Shown here: positions 1 to 9,316 of the stretch, in pieces
How the letters are laid out: every line of letters begins with the position of its first letter
How positions within the stretch are numbered: position 1 is the stretch's first letter
NCBI GenBank assembly: GCA_016710765.1
Contig: JADJUJ010000010.1
Span: 186,001-250,000 of the forward strand
Length of the DNA: 64,000 nucleotides
DNA from: Lewinellaceae bacterium
GTDB taxonomy: Bacteria; Bacteroidota; Bacteroidia; Chitinophagales; Saprospiraceae
Direction of reading: 5' to 3'
Translations under genes and position numbers: made by a program
Notes under the pieces: model-generated
Seen by the model: the letters and a program-made list of their open reading frames with translations, nothing else
Told to the model about the DNA's origin: nothing
Database searches by the model: none

Positions 1-770
1 CTGCACAAAAGTATGCGCAGATAAGCGGAAATGGCAAAACTGGCGGTTTTACGGGTGTAGCGCTCCGCTTCCGGTACATCCGGAAAAGCCGCATCGAAAT
101 ATTGTTTGTAACCATAAAACTCCACCAATTCCTTGTTGATGAGTAACCGGTGGACTTTTAATCCTTCTATGTTTTGACCTTCCAGGGAACCAAGCCGCTC
201 GTTGTTGATGGCTGTCGATGGGTCAAAAATGCCCCACATACTTTCTGTGCCCACATTTACGCCATCTTGCCCAAAGGAGCCATTCCACATCGAATTGGTC
301 ACGTAGGCGGTATTGATTACCGCCAGCGGGCGGGCGCCTTGCGCGTCAATCTCGGCGTCGAGATAATCCAGGCGCTTGGTGCGGCCTTCGCCATTTTGGC
401 CAAAGCCATAGGCGCCATCGGCAATGCCTTGCATGCGGTTGGGCCGGAACCCGGCGGCAGGTATATGACAAGAGGAGCAAGAAAAAGTGGCCATGCCACT
501 GGTATGCTTTGCCTCCACGGCAAAAGCAGACTCGTAAAACAACATGGTGCCCAAATCAACCTTCGCCTTTGTAATAGGGTTAACAGGAGATTGAGGTATG
601 TTGGAATAATCTGTGGATGCCGGGAATATATAGTAGTCTAGGCTGCCCGTTGCTGCTCTGCTGGCAATAACACGCTCTAAATCCTGGTCGAGGTTCGTGA
701 CCAGGGCATCGTGTTTACAGGCCCAAAAAATTATGCCGGCCATGGCGGCTAATATGTAGACTTTTTTCAT
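1..770 (-). CDS. Di-haem cytochrome c peroxidase (CCP/MauG family) lipoprotein, 3' end beyond window
   Basis: The reading frame is open from the ATG at 768-770 to the window edge, so about 256 N-terminal residues are visible. The start (MKKVYILAAMAGIIFWAC) is a lipoprotein signal with Cys near residue 18. A CSSCH haem c motif lies at about residues 98-102, preceded by LGTMLFYE and followed by IPAAGF and a later INTAY segment. This is the usual order of the first haem domain in the CCP_MauG family, which reduces peroxide or oxidises substrates in the periplasm. The second haem domain would lie outside the window. I infer an outer- or inner-membrane-anchored periplasmic enzyme. The visible part shows no frameshift. 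Confidence 0.85.
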   Translation of the reverse strand, partial: MKKVYILAAMAGIIFWACKHDALVTNLDQDLERVIASRAATGSLDYYIFPASTDYSNIPQSPVNPITKAKVDLGTMLFYESAFAVEAKHTSGMATFSCSSCHIPAAGFRPNRMQGIADGAYGFGQNGEGRTKRLDYLDAEIDAQGARPLAVINTAYVTNSMWNGSFGQDGVNVGTESMWGIFDPSTAINNERLGSLEGQNIEGLKVHRLLINKELVEFYGYKQYFDAAFPDVPEAERYTRKTASFAISAYLRILLC

Positions 771-973
771 GCGATTAATCTTGTTGCATTAGAGACTTCA
801 GGCGAAGCGGGATTAAAAGAAAACATGGTCAGACAGTTGTGCTAACGCAAAATTCAGGCCACTCTTGAAAATGGCTGCAAATTGATGTGCAAAATTGATG
901 AAAAAAAACGGCATTTTCAAATGAGCACCATAGGTTTAATGATATTCTAAGAAATTTAGACGATTTCTAATGT

Positions 974-1134
974 TATACTCGAAATAAAGTGGTTTGCGAA
1001 TGCTCACTTGTCCTCAGCCCTCCTGGCTGCGTTATAAATACGCGCCGATGCGCTGCATCGTCTGTGTTTTATGCCTTGCCATTAGAACTGATGACTGCGC
1101 GATTATTTTCGCAAACCACTTTACTTCGAGTATA
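974..1134. mobile_element. MITE-like 161-bp element with 27-bp terminal inverted repeats
   Basis: The arms 974-1000 and 1108-1134 are inverted copies that differ at one base. The outer ends read TATACTCGAA and its complement, so the element could be bounded by a TA target duplication as in IS630/Tc1-type MITEs. The interior (about 107 bp) has no convincing coding sequence. The rest of the 771-1247 gap shows nothing recognisable. The large arms could also form a long hairpin. The MITE call is an inference from structure only. Confidence 0.5.
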
Positions 1135-1247
1135 CTTTAGGCCGAGGTTAATTTGCAGACCAACGCCCGGCGCTTGTTAATTGACTCCTTCCTGCTCCAG
1201 CCAGGAACCTGGCGCAGTCATATCTGATCAAACCTGAGGCTTGTTGT

Positions 1248-2462
1248 TCATGAAACATTGGGAGAATCAGCAATGTCCAGGGGCCGGTCGCGATACAACA
1301 GCGCACCCAGCATCATGATCAATCCGGTAGCCAGGATGACGAAAAACAGCACCCCTTCATCAAAAGCCTCAATGCGCAACCTATCCGGAATTTTGTAAAA
1401 CAACAAAATGGTAATGAGGCCCCTGGGAATATACAGCAACTCTGGCATGAGGGAATACTTGTGCAAAATCCGTAGATAAACAAAACGGAGCGTTAGCAGC
1501 CCTGCAACAATCAGGGTACCCAAAAGCAAAACATTTTGGTCCTGCATAAAAACAAGGTTGATGTTGTAACCAAAAATGACAAAAAAGAAGGTCCTGATGA
1601 GAAAGGAACTTTCAGCGGTAATCGAAATGAGAAATTCCCGCACGTTATCAACACTTTCATCTGAAAAGTACTGCTTAAGGGGCCGCCATTTCAGCAGTTC
1701 CCAGTTGTTGACGACCAATCCGAACATCAGGATGGTAATCAGGGAGGGCAGGCCCATCAATTTCCCTCCAACATAAATCACAATGAGCACCGCGAAGGTG
1801 AGAAAGAATTTGATGTTGATGCGGTTGTTGATCAGCAATAGCATCAGCATAAAACAAACGCCTACCGAAAGCACCAGCGCCACAATGATGCTGCTGCCAA
1901 ACCACAACACATCCTTGCCGGTAATGCTACCATTTGCTGTAAAAAAATTGAAGACCATAATCCCAATTACGTCGGAAAAAGAGGCCTCATAAATCAAAAA
2001 TTCTTTTTTTTCCGCACTGAGGTGGTGCACGCTGGGCAAAACAATCGCTGAACTGACAATACTCAGTGGAATGGCATACACCAGGCAATTGATGAGTGGC
2101 GTTTCCGGAATCCACCAGTACAGGATGCCCGCCACCAGCAAGGCTGATACAATGAATATCACCAACGCCGAAAAGAAGGAACTGCGTATCAGGGGTAGTT
2201 TCTGACGGGTTATTTCCAAATCAAGGCCGGCTTCCAGCACAATCATGATCAAACCCACCGTCCCCACAAATTCAATTACCGCCCCAGGCACTTCGAATAC
2301 CACACCGAACAAACTGGAAATGTAACCCAGCAAAATGCCGGTTGCCAGCAACAACAATACGGAGGGTATTCTGGTCGCACGGTTGATCACAGAAAACAAA
2401 TAGGAGAGGATAATCAATCCACAAAAAGCAAACAATACCGTGTACACAGAGACTTGTCCCAT
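1248..2462 (-). CDS. Cation/proton antiporter (NhaP/KefB-like sodium/hydrogen exchanger family)
   Basis: The 404-residue protein is almost entirely hydrophobic, with roughly 11-12 predicted membrane spans, and has the family's GLDLEI motif after the third span. A conserved acidic pair region reads EASFSDVIGIMVFN, near residue 160, where CPA-type exchangers carry the ion-binding Asp. Members exchange Na+ or K+ for protons across the inner membrane. There is no C-terminal RCK/TrkA domain, so it is the short form. The ion specificity cannot be read from the sequence. A weak TAnnTTTG-like box lies at about 2502-2509 on the minus strand. The divergent neighbour starts at 2607. Confidence 0.85.
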   Translation of the reverse strand: MGQVSVYTVLFAFCGLIILSYLFSVINRATRIPSVLLLLATGILLGYISSLFGVVFEVPGAVIEFVGTVGLIMIVLEAGLDLEITRQKLPLIRSSFFSALVIFIVSALLVAGILYWWIPETPLINCLVYAIPLSIVSSAIVLPSVHHLSAEKKEFLIYEASFSDVIGIMVFNFFTANGSITGKDVLWFGSSIIVALVLSVGVCFMLMLLLINNRINIKFFLTFAVLIVIYVGGKLMGLPSLITILMFGLVVNNWELLKWRPLKQYFSDESVDNVREFLISITAESSFLIRTFFFVIFGYNINLVFMQDQNVLLLGTLIVAGLLTLRFVYLRILHKYSLMPELLYIPRGLITILLFYKIPDRLRIEAFDEGVLFFVILATGLIMMLGALLYRDRPLDIADSPNVS

Positions 2463-2606
2463 AAACTAAATCAGGTATAAAGGGGCTTGATAAGTAAAGC
2501 CCGAAGATAATGAGATTTATGAACGCGACTGGTCGATTATAATTCCTTATTTTGAGGCCTCCAAATACCACTTGTCTCTATTATCGCCAAAATCGACTGT
2601 TTTAAT

Positions 2607-3662
2607 ATGACTACGATCAAAGGACCCGCCATCTTTTTGGCCCAATTTATGGGCGAGCAAGCTCCTTTCAATACACTGGAAAATATTTGCCAATGGGCTG
2701 CCTCCCTCGGATACAAGGGCGTGCAAATTCCCACTTGGGAAAGCCGTCTGATTGACCTTCCCCTGGCCGCTGAAAGCAAGACTTATTGCGACGAACTGAA
2801 AGGGCGAGTAGAAGCCTGTGGCGTTCAGATTACAGAACTCAGCACACATTTACAAGGGCAGCTGGTGGCAGTACATCCTGCCTACGACCTCATGTTTGAT
2901 GGCTTTGCACCGGAACATTTGCACGGAAACCCTGCCGCACGAACCGAATGGGCCGTACAAACCCTAAAACAGGCCGCAAAAGCAAGCCAAAACCTTGGCC
3001 TGTCGGCGCATGTAACCTTCTCCGGAGCACTCCTCTGGCATACCGTATACCCCTGGCCGCAACGCCCCAAAGGTTTGGTGGAACTCGGATTCAAAGCGCT
3101 GGCAAACCGATGGCTCCCGATTCTCAATGCGTTTGAAGATGCTGGCATCGACCTGTGTTATGAAATCCACCCCGGTGAGGATCTGCACGATGGCATCACT
3201 TTCGAACGTTTCCTCGAAGCCACCGGCAAGCACCCCCGCTGCCATATTCTCTACGACCCATCGCATTTTGTATTACAGCAACTGGATTACCTGCAGTTCA
3301 TCGATTTCTACCACGACCACATAAAGATGTTTCACGTCAAAGATGCGGAATTCAACCCCAGTGGGAAAAGCGGGGTATACGGTGGATATCAGGATTGGGT
3401 GGATCGGCCCGGCAGGTTCAGATCACTGGGAGACGGACAGGTAGACTTCAAAACCATTTTTTCCAAATTATCACAATACGGCTTTAAGGGCTGGGCCGTA
3501 TTGGAGTGGGAATGTTGCATCAAAGATGCTGGCCAGGGAGCGCAGGAAGGCGCCGGGTTTATTGCCGATCATATCATTACGGTCACCGAAAAAGCTTTCG
3601 ATGATTTTGCCGGAGGCAACAGTGACCAAAACTTGCTGCGCAAAATAATTGGTCTCAATTGA
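2607..3662 (+). CDS. Sugar phosphate isomerase/epimerase (xylose isomerase-like TIM barrel)
   Basis: The 351-residue protein has the AP_endonuc_2/xylose isomerase-like TIM barrel pattern. Candidate metal ligands are in CYEIHPGED (about residue 190), YDPSHF (about 215), MFHVKDAE (about 242) and VLEWE (about 295). Such enzymes isomerise or epimerise sugars or inositols in the cytoplasm using a divalent metal. The start at ATG 2607 is the first in frame after the intergenic gap. The nucleotidyltransferase gene follows after about 30 bp, so the two may be co-transcribed. The exact substrate is unknown. Confidence 0.85.
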   Translation: MTTIKGPAIFLAQFMGEQAPFNTLENICQWAASLGYKGVQIPTWESRLIDLPLAAESKTYCDELKGRVEACGVQITELSTHLQGQLVAVHPAYDLMFDGFAPEHLHGNPAARTEWAVQTLKQAAKASQNLGLSAHVTFSGALLWHTVYPWPQRPKGLVELGFKALANRWLPILNAFEDAGIDLCYEIHPGEDLHDGITFERFLEATGKHPRCHILYDPSHFVLQQLDYLQFIDFYHDHIKMFHVKDAEFNPSGKSGVYGGYQDWVDRPGRFRSLGDGQVDFKTIFSKLSQYGFKGWAVLEWECCIKDAGQGAQEGAGFIADHIITVTEKAFDDFAGGNSDQNLLRKIIGLN

Positions 3663-3692
3663 GCCACTTTGCAACACCCAATTCCAACTCTT

Positions 3693-4645
3693 ATGTCCCT
3701 TACTGCCGAGCAGGTACGCCCCATCAGTCAGGCTGCCATAGCAACAATATTATATTTTGATGTTTTCGCCTACCCACTTACCCTTCAAGAAATAGTGGAC
3801 TTCTCCGCTATGCCTGGTCTTAAAACAGCCGACATGGAGTTGGTTTTAGCCAAAATGACCGCGGAAAAAGCCTTGTTCAAATGGGGTAATTTTTATTCCG
3901 TCCGAAACGATCCCTCCCTCGAACAACGGCGATTAGACTGCAATCAAAGGGCCGACAACACGCTGCCCAAAGCGCGTAAAATAGCGCGTTTAATAGGTAA
4001 TTTTCCGTTTATCCGGGCTGTATTCGTTTCTGGATCGCTGTCCAAACACAGCATGCTTCCCGATAGCGACATCGATTTTTTTCTGATCACAGCTCCAGGC
4101 AGGTTATGGTTGGCCCGAACACTCCTGGTATTGTTCAAGAAGATTTTCCTGTTCAACTCGCACAAATATTTCTGTGTAAACTATTTTATCGATACCGAGC
4201 ACCTCAGTATCCAGCCCAGAAACCTATATGCCGCTACCGAAACCGCTACCCTGCTCCCACTATATGGCGCTGAGTGGTACCCGCGTTTTGTTGCCGAAAA
4301 CCAATGGACCCTTGAATACCTGCCCCAGGCGCCCAGGCGCAATACCGAACAGGTGCCTCAATCCAGGACCCGGGGGGTAAAATGGTTGTTGGAATGGATT
4401 TTTGCTGCCTCCTGGGCCGACCGGCTCGACGAAAAACTCATGCACGGCACCCTTGCTTTTTGGCGGAAAAAATTCCAACACCTGGAAAAAGCAACTTTTG
4501 ACCATGCCTTCCATTCAACAAGGCACGTGTCTCGTCACCACCCCTGAATTTCCAAACGAAGGTACATTCGGCTTATGAGAAGCGACTGCAAGACTGGTCC
4601 CAAACCTTGAGTACCATGGCTATTGGGCTGATAGCATGCGGGTAG
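3693..4645 (+). CDS. Nucleotidyltransferase (Pol beta superfamily), C-terminus frameshifted
   Basis: An ATG at 3693 is preferred over an upstream TTG at 3669. Around residue 115 the motif GSLSK...PDSDIDFFLI is the GS-x-D-x-D signature of Pol beta-type nucleotidyltransferases, which transfer NMP groups. The N-terminus resembles a small winged-helix segment. As written the frame closes at 4547. Adding one C to the CCCC run at 4541-4544 restores a protein-like tail (starting NFQTKVHSAYEKR) to a stop at 4645, giving about 317 residues. I therefore treat the early stop as an indel. The substrate is unknown. It sits directly after the isomerase gene. Confidence 0.7.
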
Positions 4646-4709
4646 AGACAGGACCAGTTGCCCAACCTCGGTTGAATCCCAATCTACGGTTGCACCAACA
4701 TCTTGGCCA

Positions 4710-7700
4710 TTACTCTATCCGCATCATTTTGGAAGCATGTGCGTCAGGCGTTGCCAAGTGATAAAAGAACAGTCCGGCAGCAGGCAATTCATCACGGTTG
4801 ATCACAATTCGGTTGTATCCTTTCGGGAAAAAGCCCTGTTGGTGATACAACAAACGGCCAGTGGCATCCAGCACGGTAAAATCAGCATCCGCAGCTTCGG
4901 GCAAATAAAATCCTACCGCAGTGGATTGGCTGAACGGATTGGGTATGTTCTGGTACAATTCAAAACCAAGTTCAACGGTGGCTTGCTGATCTCCGTGGTG
5001 GAACCGAAGCGTAACCGGTTTTTCCAAAATATTCCCCTGAGCATCCTCCAGATAAGCAGCAACGGGGGTTATTGCTCCGGAAAGTTGCATCAAATCGTGC
5101 AACCAGCCCTCTTTTCAGCTTCACCTGAAGGGTGAAGCCTGGGGCCCGGCTTCACCGGCCCCCGACCAGGCACTGTTTCAACGCATGATCCCAAACAGCA
5201 AAATCATGCCAGTCGGTTAGATCATCGGGCTGTACTTGCAGGACCTGCAAATCTGGCGTAGCAAGTGTAAATTGCATGGCAACAGCCGATTCGTCCGTTT
5301 GGCAGCTGATCGTAGCAATTGCTCCGGCCCGCAGGTAAGTATCTTCGATGTTAAGGACATAACCCAGGCCTCCCCTGTCTTCAGATGCCTGCACATTGGC
5401 ATTGGCAGCTGCGGAGTTATTGACATCGCCGATTTTCACCCCAACAAAATTGCCGTAGCTCGGCGTCGTTTGAACATTATGCCGGTCAATTGCCTCCGGA
5501 AAAAGTGTTTCAAAAGGGTTAAATGGGTTGGGAAAAACGAAATCCTGATCCACAAATCGCCAGGAAGTATTGTCGGGCAATTCTGCGTAAATACCCAAGA
5601 TGAGCTTTCGCAACTCAATGATATCAAAAGAGGTAATACTCCCTGAATGATTGACATCAGCGGCAATCATTTTGTACGGACTATCCAAGGGCTCCTGGCC
5701 CAGAATATGCTTGTTGATTTTGACCAGGTCGATGGTGGTAACGCCATTCAGGAAATTATCGTTTTTAAACGGGGTCAGCTGATACTGGGAGGCAAAAGGA
5801 AGCGCATTGTTGAAAATGAAGTCTCCGAGTTGGTCTGTAATTTTACTTTGAAACAGCACCGGATAATCAGGGTGAGATCCCTGCAAGCTGATCTGAGCCT
5901 CTTCAATCCCCTGCCCTGTTTCCATTTTCGCGGCGCCACTCACCGTAACCGGAAAATTGGCACACATACCTAGATTATCCTGAACAATCACATAGGTCTC
6001 ACAAACGCCAGCATTGCCGGCTTTATCGCGCACCCAAAGTTGTACGGGTTGATTGCCCACGCTGGAACAGTCGAAAGGAATACTCGAAAAAGGATTCCCA
6101 TCGGCATCCACCGGAAAAAGTCCTGTCGTTTGGGAAGATGGGATAATGGAGTATTCCAATTGGTTGGCAGGAGTGCAGTTGTCGTCAGCATAATTCAAAA
6201 CATCACTCGCATAAATGGACACCTGGGCATTGGCCTGGATGTTCACGCTCAGGCCATTGAGGCAAATTACACTGGGCCGCTGACAGTCCTTTACAGTCAT
6301 GTGGTATTCGCAAAAACTTTCATTACCACAGGCATCTGTGACAATCCAGCGAATTTTATGTTTACCATAAGGCAGCTGTGGCACGACGTACTGATCCGGG
6401 TTGGCGGCAGTGTTCCAGCGCAAACGCGCGGTTTTATTGCCAAACATGGTGTACATGATAGCAAAACCATATTTCTGGTCAGGCGGAACGGGCCGTTGGT
6501 CAAACTCACGCAATTCGCCCCCTTCATAATTGGGTGTATTGATGTTGCCGAAGCGTATGGCATTATAACCCGGCAAGTTGGTGCTGCTTACAACCGTTTC
6601 CGTAGAATCATCATTGTCAAGATCCAAAAACAACAGGTACCGAATGTTAACATCCGAACCTGAGCAGGCATCCTCACCACTCACAGCAAGATCAACGCTT
6701 CCCTCACAAAGGTCGTGCACACCTGGCATGTCGGAAGTAGTCAATAGCTTTTATTCCACAATTGGGGGTCATTGCCGCTCTGATCACAAAATGTCAGCGG
6801 AAAAACCAAGGGGCAGGAACGAATTTTAGGTGGAACCTCATCCCTGACATTAATGATTTGCTTGTATAAATAACCGTTGGATTCTGCCGACCAAAAAATG
6901 GAGAAATCGGTGGGATTGGGGTCCGTGGGGCTGATTCGGACCACCGTAGGGCTTGGGGTATTTCCCGGTGGTGCGACAGTAGGACCTGTCAGATTTTGCA
7001 AGCCATTGAGTTCTTCTGTTGGTTGAGGGTTCGGCACGATCGTAAATGGCAGGTTAGGGTTGTAGGTACACCAGTTGATAACTTTCCAGGTACGTTCAAT
7101 TTTTACACAAACCGCAGGGTATGCTTCGAAATACTCATCATTGTAGGAAATGCTGATCAATTCGCAATCGTTTCCGAAAATTTCGGGTCCCGGACTGTAA
7201 TATCCCGTGGTATCGCAATCGTTGATCAACAAGTCGTCTGGGAATTTCACCCAATAATCCTGGTTGTAATTAACCACAACGCGCTGCGTGCACTGGTTGC
7301 TGGCGCCATAACAATCCACCGCACGAAAGGTGCGCACCAGGGTGCCGCGATTGCAAAGGGTATCAAATTGGCTGGTGTTGGCGCTCAGCTCGTAGGTAGT
7401 ATCCATGCAGCAATTGTCTGCTGTAATTGGCCACCCATAGTTCTCCAAAGAAGGGTCAAAATCCTCACAGTCCACGGTCACGTTCGCAGGTGGCAAACAG
7501 GCCGGCTTCAACTTGTCTTTGACCAGCACCTTCACAGCACAATCATTTTGGTGCGGCTGTCCGTATGTTAAACTCACAGCACCAGTATCAGCAAGAAAAT
7601 CGTACACACGCAGCACAATGTCTACCGTGTCACCAACATCCTCACAACACACTTTTAGCACGTCGTAAAACATATTCTCCGACTGGCAATTGCTGGGATC

Positions 7701-9086
7701 CACCCGGCGGACTTTAAAACTGGTAATCCCACAATTGTCGTAACTGCCATCATCAAAAGTACTGGCATGAACCAAAGATGATCCACTGCCACCAATGTTC
7801 ACCTGGGTAAACTTATCGCATGCTGCCACAGGAGGAACATCGTCCTGTACCGTAATTTTAAAGGAGCAAGTCGATTGTTTACCACAATCATCTCCGGCGT
7901 AGTAGTAGATGGTATGCTTACCGATGGGCAGATTGTAAATCCAGCCCAATACCCCAAGGGTATCCTGGTTCCAGTAATTGTTACCCGGAAAATCGGAAAG
8001 GCTGCCGGTTAAAAAAAATGGGATGGTATCCACTTGCCAGTGGGCTGAAAAGGTGGCAAGGTCCGAGCAATTGTCAGACAAAAGGATATCCGGCAAATTG
8101 ATGCTTTGGGAGCAAAACTGCGGATGGGCGGTGTACACCGTATCCGCCGGGCACTGCATAACGGGGCCGTTCGTATCACTTACGTTAACGACCTGAATAT
8201 GCTGGACCGGGTTGGGTTGTACCGGACAATTGTCCAAGGCCACCCAGTTCCGTAAAATTTTATAGGCGCCTGCACATACGGGGAGTGTTTGTTCTGTAAA
8301 GCTGATAACAAGGTCGCATGCCCCACCGGGAAACAGTGGGAAATTTTGTCCGGCAAAGTTGACTACAGGCACCCCTGTAATCACCGGATCGGTTTGGGGT
8401 GCTTCACAGCTGCTGTTATAATCCGCCGGAAAAAAGATATCAGCGTTATGAACCCTAATGATGTTAATCTGCTGCTGGCAACTACTGCTGTTCCCGCTAG
8501 CGTCGGAAACGGTCCAGTACCTTTGAATAACCCCTGTACGATCCAGTGGATCCAAACAGCTTAATGCATTATATACATCAGTGAATTGAAGACTTGTCGG
8601 ACCGCAATTGTCGGAAACCACCGGTTGCGCAGCAGTGATACCCAGGTTGTTGGCAAGGTAATCAGGGGTGTTGTTGGGTATGGCACAAATGAGGTCGAAA
8701 CTAAAGCAAGTTATCTTGGGTGGCAACTGGTCGACAATTTTAATGTTTCCCCAGCATGAATTGGTGGTAGTAGTGTCCAACACTGTTGCAATGAAGGTTT
8801 GGCCCAGGTTGGATGCACTCAAGTTATTCGGTACAGGTATGCCTGCAGTTGTTTTGAGCAGTACAACGAAATTGGATAAATTATAGGTGCCCTCCAGGAC
8901 CATGTCGGGGCTGACGGTGAGGGTGCAAGTCGAATCCAGTGAAATGGAAATATTGTTATTACAAGTCTGTGCATTGACGTAAGTTCCTACACAGCATGCA
9001 AGAAGACTGAGAAAACAGCCGGGCAAATACAAACGACAAAAGGGATGCAGCCAACGCACCTTGGGCGGGAGAATCTGGGCAACCAT
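4710..9086 (-). CDS. Secreted multidomain HYR/dockerin-like protein with T9SS type A sorting domain, frame broken several times
   Basis: The unit spans about 1,458 residues. An N-terminal signal ends near VNAQ. HYR/Ig-like cysteine-rich repeats follow (DNCG, DDCG, ITC type), then a dockerin-like pair (DVNHSGSITSFDIIELRKL), then the C-terminal sorting domain starting at LYQNIPNPFSQST. It is colinear with the C-terminal third of the giant protein at 9317-24700. Frame breaks lie near 6741 (a missing base gives NKSYW-TTSDM, matching AYWDNT in the paralogue) and at about three places between 5110 and 5165. It would be exported by T9SS to the cell surface. With four or more breaks it could be a decaying copy, although similar breaks occur in housekeeping genes nearby. 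Confidence 0.8.
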
Positions 9087-9203
9087 GAGATTAAAGCGAT
9101 TAGGTATTTAACGAAGCATAACTGTTGAAGAGAGAGGGTTCAACAGGGGGGGGGATTAAACTGTAATCGGCTCTTGGTAAATCTGTTACCCAAGAAGCAG
9201 CAA

Positions 9204-9211
9204 CAAAATTA
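9204..9211 (-). promoter_or_regulatory. Bacteroidota -7 box (TAATTTTG) for the 4710-9086 gene
   Basis: Read on the minus strand the site matches TAnnTTTG exactly, about 118 bp upstream of the ATG at 9086. It lies between the giant gene's terminator and this gene, so the two genes are probably transcribed separately. A run of nine G (9146-9154) lies between the box and the start codon. Confidence 0.5.
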
Positions 9212-9255
9212 AAACAAGCTGCGACAAAAAGGTATGTTTTTTTTGTTAATGCGTC

Positions 9256-9294
9256 AAAAAAAAGGGAGATGCAGCCTTGCGGCGCATCTCCCTT
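9256..9294 (-). terminator. Rho-independent terminator of the giant surface-protein gene
   Basis: An 11-bp stem (9262-9272 pairing with 9284-9294, AAGGGAGATGC and complement) is followed on the minus strand by a run of about eight T (9256-9263 complement). It sits 23 bp past the stop of the giant gene, in the right orientation. Confidence 0.8.
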
Positions 9295-9316
9295 GTCTTC
9301 ATTTTATCCTAAATTC

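Noticed and set aside
317..559. An 80-codon minus-strand ORF inside the peroxidase gene
   Set aside because: It is an off-frame reading of the cytochrome gene, which is open from 770 to the window edge.
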